DNA of 64,000 nucleotides from Pauljensenia sp018375675. GTDB lineage: Bacteria > Actinomycetota > Actinomycetes > Actinomycetales > Actinomycetaceae. The translations under genes and the position numbers were made by a program. This document shows, in pieces, positions 59,251 through 64,000 of the stretch (position 1 is its first letter; every line of letters starts with the position of its first letter). The notes below the pieces were generated by a model. It was not told where the DNA came from. It worked only from the letters and a program-made list of their open reading frames with translations, and did not search any database. The stretch is taken from the NCBI GenBank assembly GCA_041432705.1, contig JAPWAE010000001.1, positions 248,001 to 312,000 of the forward strand, given 5' to 3'.

Positions 59251-60027
59251 ATGGCACGTACCCCCCTGATGGCCGGCAACTGGAAGATGAACCTCGATCA
59301 CCTCGAGGCCAACCACCTCGTCCAGGGCCTGGCGATGGCCCTGTCCGACGCAGGCCACGACTACTCCAAGTGCGAGGTGCTCGTCATCCCGCCGTTCACC
59401 GACATCCGCACCGTCCAGACCATCGTTGACGCCGATGATCTGCAGATCAAGTACGGTGCTCAGGACGTCTCGATCCACGACAACGGCGCCTACACCGGCG
59501 AAATCTCCACCGAAATGCTGACTAAGCTCGGCGTCTCCTACGTGGTCATGGGCCACTCTGAGCGTCGCGAGTACCACGGCGAGTCCGACGAGCTCGTCGG
59601 CGCCAAGGCCCGCAAGGTCTTTGACGCCGGCATGACCCCGATCCTGTGCTGCGGCGAGGCCCTCGAGGTCCGCAAGGCCGGCACCTACGTCGAGTTCGTG
59701 CTCGGCCAGATCCGCGCCGCCCTCGCCGGCTGGAAGGCCGAAGAGGTCGCCAAGATCGTCATCGCCTACGAGCCCATCTGGGCCATCGGCACCGGCGAGA
59801 CCGCTTCCGCCGAGGACGCCCAGGAAGTGTGCGGCGCCATCCGCGCCGCCCTGGCCGAGGACTTCGGCGCCGAGACCGCCGAGTCCACCCGCATCCTCTA
59901 CGGTGGCTCCGCCAAGCCCGACAACATCAAGGAGCTCATGGCTCAGCCCGACGTCGACGGCGGCCTCGTCGGCGGCGCGTCCCTCAAGGCTGAATCCTTC
60001 GCCGCCATGGCGACGTTCTACGCCTGA
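59251..60027 (+). CDS. tpiA: Triosephosphate isomerase
   Basis: 258 residues. Catalytic residues: Lys12 (AGNWKMN), His102 (GHSERRE), Glu174 (AYEPIWAIGTG). It interconverts DHAP and GAP. It is the last gene of the glycolytic cluster; a perfect 15-bp hairpin follows. Confidence 0.97.
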   Translation: MARTPLMAGNWKMNLDHLEANHLVQGLAMALSDAGHDYSKCEVLVIPPFTDIRTVQTIVDADDLQIKYGAQDVSIHDNGAYTGEISTEMLTKLGVSYVVMGHSERREYHGESDELVGAKARKVFDAGMTPILCCGEALEVRKAGTYVEFVLGQIRAALAGWKAEEVAKIVIAYEPIWAIGTGETASAEDAQEVCGAIRAALAEDFGAETAESTRILYGGSAKPDNIKELMAQPDVDGGLVGGASLKAESFAAMATFYA

Positions 60028-60084
60028 GAAGCCGTAACGCGCTCACTCCACTCAGCCACCTAGGCCGGGTCGGAGCGAATGCGA

Positions 60085-60118
60085 GGTGGGGCCAACCGGT
60101 GTGCCGGTTGGCCCCACC
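60085..60118 (+). terminator. Perfect 15-bp hairpin after tpiA
   Basis: GGTGGGGCCAACCGG (60085-60099), loop TGTG, exact complement 60104-60118; followed by GGCATTCT, not a T-run. The right arm also contains the likely -35 of secG. Confidence 0.75.
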
Positions 60119-60136
60119 GGCATTCTCAGTTAAACT
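60108..60136 (+). promoter_or_regulatory. Candidate promoter for secG
   Basis: TTGGCC (60108-60113), exactly 17 bases, TAAACT (60131-60136); leader about 47 bases with a small CCCCG-ATC-CGGGG hairpin. Confidence 0.5.
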
Positions 60137-60189
60137 AAAGCCATATGTGCCCCGATCCGGGGTGAACTGCGATAGAAACTGGATTGACT

Positions 60190-60435
60190 GTGACCATTCT
60201 GAACAACACGCTGATCGTTCTGATCTTCCTGACCAGCATCCTGCTGACCCTGACCGTCCTGATGCACAAGGGACAGGGCGGCGGTCTGTCGGACATGTTC
60301 GGTGGTGGCATCTCCTCGTCGGCCGGCTCCTCCGGCGTTGCCGAGCGTAACCTGAACCGCATCACCCTGGGCACGCTGCTCATCTGGCTGGTGTGCATCA
60401 TCGGTTACGCACTTCTCGCGAAATTCGGTGGCTGA
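60190..60435 (+). CDS. secG: Preprotein translocase subunit SecG
   Basis: 81 residues with two spans (about 4-24 and 57-76) and the family loop VLMHKGQGGGLSDMFGGG. It is part of the SecYEG channel. GTG 60190 is preferred to TTG 60184. Its place just after tpiA is the standard actinobacterial order. Confidence 0.95.
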   Translation: MTILNNTLIVLIFLTSILLTLTVLMHKGQGGGLSDMFGGGISSSAGSSGVAERNLNRITLGTLLIWLVCIIGYALLAKFGG

Positions 60436-60440
60436 CCGTC

Positions 60441-61433
60441 GTGGTCGACATCGTCCTGTGGCTCCCCACCCTCGTGTGGGGAGCCATTTTTGTGTGGTCG
60501 TACCGTCGCGAACCCCGTCAGTTTCGCAACGCGTTTTTCTTCGTTTTCCTGTGTGCGTCTGCTCTTGGGGCGTTGGCATTACAGCTTGATCAGTGGTGGA
60601 TCACGCTACCGATTGCACTTGCTATTGCTTTGGCGCCGTTCATAACGATCATCTTCATGCTTGTCAACGAGGTGCAGTTGGTACGCCGCGAAGGATTTTC
60701 GCTGTCACATGGGCTTCCACTGCTCTTTGCCTGCGCGATTGTGGCGTGGTTCCTTGCTGTTCCTGCCGCTTTAATCCTTGGAGCTCCTCGATTCGTCCTC
60801 GGCTTTCTGTTTGCGATGACTCTCTGCGGCGCGTGGTTTTTTCTATCGTTTACAGCGTTGCTGCTGTATTCCTGGCTGTACCGTTCGCTGCCCCGCAAGC
60901 GCCAGTACGACTTCATTGTTATCCACGGTGCGGGTCTGAATGGAACCGAGCTAACCCCGTTGCTGCGGGGGCGTGTTGATCGCGCGTATGACCTGTGGAT
61001 CAAGCAAGAAAAGCGTGGAACTTTCATTCCGTCCGGCGGGCAGGGCTCTGACGAAGAGATCTCCGAGGCCGAGGCTATGGCGCGGTACCTGCGCTCCCGC
61101 GAGGTGCCTGACTCCGCCATTGTGCTGGAAGACCGTTCGACGACGACGTGGGAGAACCTCACGTATTCACGGGATCTCATCGCACAGCTCAGTGAGGGTA
61201 ATCTGCCGCGAGCCGCGTTGGTTACAAGTGACTATCACGTGTTCCGTACGGCGATGTATGCCCGCGCGGTGGGCTTCAATGCGGATGGCCTGGGCTCGAA
61301 GACAGCCGGCTATTATTTCCCGACCGCGTTTATCCGTGAGTTCATCGCTATATCGCGCCGCTACTGGTGGCCGTACGCGACGATCATGGGCCTGTGGGCG
61401 ATTTTTACGGTCATCGCCCTGATCTTGCACTAG
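60441..61433 (+). CDS. DUF218/YdcF-like membrane protein
   Basis: About 330 residues. The N-terminal 150 residues hold four or five spans. A C-terminal DUF218 (SanA/YdcF) domain opens YDFIVIHGAGLNGTELTPLL, with STTTWENL and ALVTSDYHVFRTAMYARAVG. A further span lies at the end (YATIMGLWAIFTVIALIL). The family is linked to envelope integrity (SanA, ElyC) but its chemistry is uncertain. GTG 60441 lies 5 bases after secG, so co-transcription is likely. The start is a best guess, since there is no ribosome site. Confidence 0.85.
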   Translation: MVDIVLWLPTLVWGAIFVWSYRREPRQFRNAFFFVFLCASALGALALQLDQWWITLPIALAIALAPFITIIFMLVNEVQLVRREGFSLSHGLPLLFACAIVAWFLAVPAALILGAPRFVLGFLFAMTLCGAWFFLSFTALLLYSWLYRSLPRKRQYDFIVIHGAGLNGTELTPLLRGRVDRAYDLWIKQEKRGTFIPSGGQGSDEEISEAEAMARYLRSREVPDSAIVLEDRSTTTWENLTYSRDLIAQLSEGNLPRAALVTSDYHVFRTAMYARAVGFNADGLGSKTAGYYFPTAFIREFIAISRRYWWPYATIMGLWAIFTVIALILH

Positions 61434-61459
61434 ATTGGTGCGCTCAACGGGCGCCTGCC

Positions 61460-62215
61460 TCACGGCGCGAGCGTAGCGATGCTGGTCGCAGCCGCCTCGT
61501 CGAGGTAGACGCGCGTCGTGGGGGAGAGGATGCCCGCAACCGGTAGGTCGAGGGGCGACGTGCCTGCGAAGGCTCGTCCGAGGGCATCTGCCTTCGCGGA
61601 ACCCGCCGTCGTCAGCCACACCTCGCCGCACGCACGCATGACGGGCATCGACACCGTGATGCGCTCAGGCGGAGGCTTCGGAGAATTGCGGATCGCCAGG
61701 ATGGGGGAAGCCTCGTCCATGTCGACGCGGCCCGGGAAGAGCGAGCAGATGTGCCCGTCGGGTCCCATGCCGATCAGTGCGATGTCGAAGGAGTGCTCGC
61801 CCATGAGCTCGCGCCACGTGGCAGCGAATGCCGCTGTCGCCTCGTCGAGAGAGCCGCCGCCAGCCGCGGATGCATCCGAGGACGGCATACGCACGAACTC
61901 AACGCCGGCGGCCGCGTGGAAGAAGCCCTCCCACGCCTGATCGTCGTTGCGATCCCCGTCGCCGACGGGCACATAACGCTCGTCGACAAGCCACACGCGC
62001 ACGCGGGACCAATCGACGTCGCCAACAAACGGAAGCAACGAGGGCAACAGGCTCGTCGTGATCGCGCCCCCAGAGATGGCCAGGTTGACGCGAGAACCGG
62101 CTCCGGCCTCGTCGATGAGCGTACTGAGACGAGCGAGGAACGCACGGCCCACGGCCTCGTTCAGTTCCTCGACGGTCGGGTAGACCTCAAGCGTGTGGAC
62201 AGCCACCATCGTCAC
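61460..62215 (-). CDS. pgl: 6-Phosphogluconolactonase
   Basis: 251 residues, SugarP_isomerase fold. Marks are NLAISGG, VWLVDERYVP, LIGMGPDGHICSLFPG and VSMPVMRACGEVWLTTAG. It hydrolyses 6-phosphogluconolactone in the oxidative pentose phosphate path. GTG 62215 overlaps the opcA stop (GTGA), so it is the third gene of zwf-opcA-pgl on the minus strand. DEAGAGS near residue 35 is encoded by a near-copy of the repeated 12-mer. Confidence 0.95.
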   Translation of the reverse strand: MTMVAVHTLEVYPTVEELNEAVGRAFLARLSTLIDEAGAGSRVNLAISGGAITTSLLPSLLPFVGDVDWSRVRVWLVDERYVPVGDGDRNDDQAWEGFFHAAAGVEFVRMPSSDASAAGGGSLDEATAAFAATWRELMGEHSFDIALIGMGPDGHICSLFPGRVDMDEASPILAIRNSPKPPPERITVSMPVMRACGEVWLTTAGSAKADALGRAFAGTSPLDLPVAGILSPTTRVYLDEAAATSIATLAP

Positions 62216-63153
62216 TCGCCCTCAGAGCATGCAGCCAGCCGCGGGAGTTCCTTCGTGAGGAGCTCGCCATAGTAGACGTCCGGATCCATGCGACGCAGAT
62301 CCTCCATGAGGGAGTCCTGCACGGAGCGGCGCGCGAGGTTTACGGAGCGATCTTCGAGGCCGGGGCGCGACAGGCGCGCGACCGACGAGGAGGCGCTACG
62401 CGACAGCGAGACGGTCGTGTCGTCGTCGAAGAAGAACGTGATGTCTGTGATCGTGAGGGCCTCGGGGTCGACGACTCGCTCGACGGGCACGCCGAGCTGA
62501 TGGTGCAGCCACGCGGCTACGAGGAAGGGTGAGGGGTGCGTGGCGTTACCCGCGACGCGGATCGACGTGGGCAGGCGGTCGAAGTCCTCTGCGACGGCGG
62601 CGAGCAGCGCCCGCCACAGCGTGACGCCGGCCCACGCGAGATCCGTGTCGCCGGGGGTGTAGACGGCCGACAGCGCGGAGAGCGTGTCCATGGGGCACTC
62701 GGTTGCGCGCGAATCGGTGATGCGCTTGACCGCGAGACGACCAAGCGGGTGCGCGCCCGGGTTCTGCGGGGGAACGACCGGCCAGTACGTAACGACCGGC
62801 GTATCCGACTGGAGAAGCGGCATGACGAGCGAGTCGATGTTCGATGCAGCCGCACCGCGAGGCTCGAGGATGATGATGTCGGACAATCCCGCTGCGTCAC
62901 CCACGCGAATCTGGGCATTGAGTCGAGCCGTGCCCTCGGTGGACTCGGGCTCGACGATGACGATCACGCGGCAGGGGTGCTCGCGCGAGACGGCGTCGGA
63001 GACCTCGATCGCGTTGTCGACATCGATGAGGTCTGGCACGCAGATGAGCAGCGTGAGGACACGGCTCAGAGCGGCGGAACCGCGCTCGTCGCGCAGCTCC
63101 ACGATGCGGGAGGCAACCTCGGCCGACGTGGTGTTCTTCAGGGTGATGATCAC
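62212..63153 (-). CDS. opcA: Glucose-6-phosphate dehydrogenase assembly protein OpcA
   Basis: 313 residues from GTG 63153, overlapping the zwf stop by 4 bases (GTGA). Family marks are PCRVIVIVEPES, SLVMPLLQSDTPVVTYWPV and LAWAGVTLWRALLAA. OpcA promotes assembly and activity of G6PDH in cyanobacteria and actinobacteria. The longer open frame upstream lies inside zwf and is discarded. Confidence 0.95.
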   Translation of the reverse strand: MIITLKNTTSAEVASRIVELRDERGSAALSRVLTLLICVPDLIDVDNAIEVSDAVSREHPCRVIVIVEPESTEGTARLNAQIRVGDAAGLSDIIILEPRGAAASNIDSLVMPLLQSDTPVVTYWPVVPPQNPGAHPLGRLAVKRITDSRATECPMDTLSALSAVYTPGDTDLAWAGVTLWRALLAAVAEDFDRLPTSIRVAGNATHPSPFLVAAWLHHQLGVPVERVVDPEALTITDITFFFDDDTTVSLSRSASSSVARLSRPGLEDRSVNLARRSVQDSLMEDLRRMDPDVYYGELLTKELPRLAACSEGE

Positions 63154-64000
63154 GGGAGCCTCCAGAAACGGCCGTCGCGGGCCAGCATGTCGTGCGCGGA
63201 TTGGGGACCCCAGGCGCCGGGAGCGTAGGGTTCGGGCTGGCCCTGGGTCTCCCAGAAGGACAGGATCGGGTCCAGGATCTTCCATGAGGCCTCGACCTCG
63301 TGCTGGTGCGGGAAGAGGGGAGCGGAGCCGACGAGTGCGTCCAGGATGAGACGCTCGTAGGCCTCGGGCGAGTCCTCCGTGAAGGCGTGGCCGTAGGCGA
63401 AGTCCATGGTCACGTCACGCACCTGCATGGACGTGCCCGGCACCTTCGCGCCGAGCTTGAGGGTCAGGCCCTCGTCCGGCTGGACGCGGATGACGAGCGC
63501 ATTCTGGCCGGACTCGCTGAGATCGGAGTTGCCGAAGGGCACGTGGGCCGAGCGCTTGAAGATGACTGCGATCTCGGTGACCCGCTTGCCCAGGCGCTTG
63601 CCGGCACGCAGGTAGAAGGGCACGCCTGCCCAGCGGCGCGTGTCCACAAAGAGCTTGATCGCCGCGAAGGTCTCGGTGGTCGAGTCGGCCGGAATGCCGT
63701 CCTCCTCGAGATAGCCGCGCACCTGGTCACCGCCCTGCCAGCCGCCGGCGTACTGCCCGCGAGCCGTATCGATGGACAGGTCCTCGGGTAGGCGCACCGC
63801 GGAGAGCACCTTCTCCTTCTCCGCCCGGATTTCCTCGGGCGTGAAGTGGACGGGTTCCTCCATGGCGGTCAGCGCCATCAGTTGGAGCAGGTGGTTCTGG
63901 ATGATGTCGCGAGCCGCGCCGATGCCGTCGTAGTAGCCAGCGCGCGTGCCAATGCCGATGTCCTCGGCCATCGTGATCTGCACGGAATCGACGTAGTTCG
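63150..64000 (-). CDS. zwf: Glucose-6-phosphate 1-dehydrogenase, C-terminal part (5' end outside window)
   Basis: 282 residues visible, reading NYVDSVQITMAEDIGIG at the window edge. RAGYYDGIGAARDIIQNHLLQLM, FYLRAGKRLGKRVTEIAVIFK and VTMDFAYG are standard. It makes 6-phosphogluconolactone and NADPH. It is followed directly by opcA and pgl with 4-base overlaps, the usual actinobacterial unit. Confidence 0.96.
   Translation of the reverse strand, partial: NYVDSVQITMAEDIGIGTRAGYYDGIGAARDIIQNHLLQLMALTAMEEPVHFTPEEIRAEKEKVLSAVRLPEDLSIDTARGQYAGGWQGGDQVRGYLEEDGIPADSTTETFAAIKLFVDTRRWAGVPFYLRAGKRLGKRVTEIAVIFKRSAHVPFGNSDLSESGQNALVIRVQPDEGLTLKLGAKVPGTSMQVRDVTMDFAYGHAFTEDSPEAYERLILDALVGSAPLFPHQHEVEASWKILDPILSFWETQGQPEPYAPGAWGPQSAHDMLARDGRFWRLP

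Noticed and set aside
57895..59577. 560-codon minus-strand open frame opposite pgk and tpiA
   Set aside because: It spans two confirmed genes and their junction; the Gly/Asp/Val-rich product is typical of antisense frames.

Overview
The window is high-GC chromosomal DNA from an actinomycete, most likely the Actinomycetaceae (Actinomyces/Schaalia type). The evidence is WhiA, an ANTAR response regulator of PdtaR type, OpcA beside Zwf, a DtxR/IdeR-type iron box, many GTG starts, 4-base start/stop overlaps, and the order rarA-rpsD-alaS-ruvX-mltG-aroE and trpE-C-B-A-lgt-pyk. The genus is inferred. I see no insertion sequence, phage gene or CRISPR array, so this is mostly a core-genome backbone.

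Layout. 1-1162: the end of aspS and a YciO/YrdC-family gene. 1167-6345: an iron block with an enterochelin-esterase-like hydrolase, an iron box, and a lipoprotein/two-permease/ATPase siderophore importer. 6637-9259: two secreted, membrane-anchored surface proteins with low-complexity stalks. 9270-17658: rarA, rpsD, and a tightly coupled alaS-ruvX-mltG-aroE-prepilin peptidase run. 17726-24861: trpE, trpC, trpB, trpA, lgt, pyk. 25096-31045: a 71-residue unknown protein, a minus-strand tRNA with anticodon CAA, the ANTAR regulator, a thioesterase, polA and rpsA. 31140-32003: an 860-base region with no ordinary gene, holding a 42-bp repeat array in two opposed arms between longer direct repeats. 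32004-36305: brnQ, coaE, uvrB. 36441-40999: a yybP-ykoY (manganese) riboswitch, two TerC proteins and a P-type ATPase. 41069-44783: YciI-like protein, uvrA, a small membrane protein. 44876-50244 (minus strand): two tandem acyl-CoA synthetases and glnA. 50431-56737: uvrC-purT-rapZ-yvcK-whiA. 56942-61433: gap-pgk-tpiA, secG, a DUF218 membrane protein. 61460-64000 (minus strand): pgl, opcA and the 3' part of zwf.

How the parts work together. All three UvrABC subunits and PolA, a full excision-repair set, lie within about 26 kb. Lower glycolysis (gap, pgk, tpiA, pyk) and the oxidative pentose phosphate genes (zwf, opcA, pgl) are both present. Iron import and manganese export each have a visible control element. 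Ten genes share a -10-like hexamer placed 6 to 8 bases before the start codon with no clear Shine-Dalgarno, the pattern expected of leaderless transcripts.

The best candidate for something undescribed is the repeat array at 31497-31784. Seven units read TGAAACC, 7 bases, CCTTTGC-like, at a 42-base (14-codon) period: four on one strand, then three on the other. In both directions six units encode K-P-x-x-P-L with synonymous codon changes, so it could be a peptide-repeat family, a long structured RNA, or a dispersed element. I cannot decide between these from the sequence alone.
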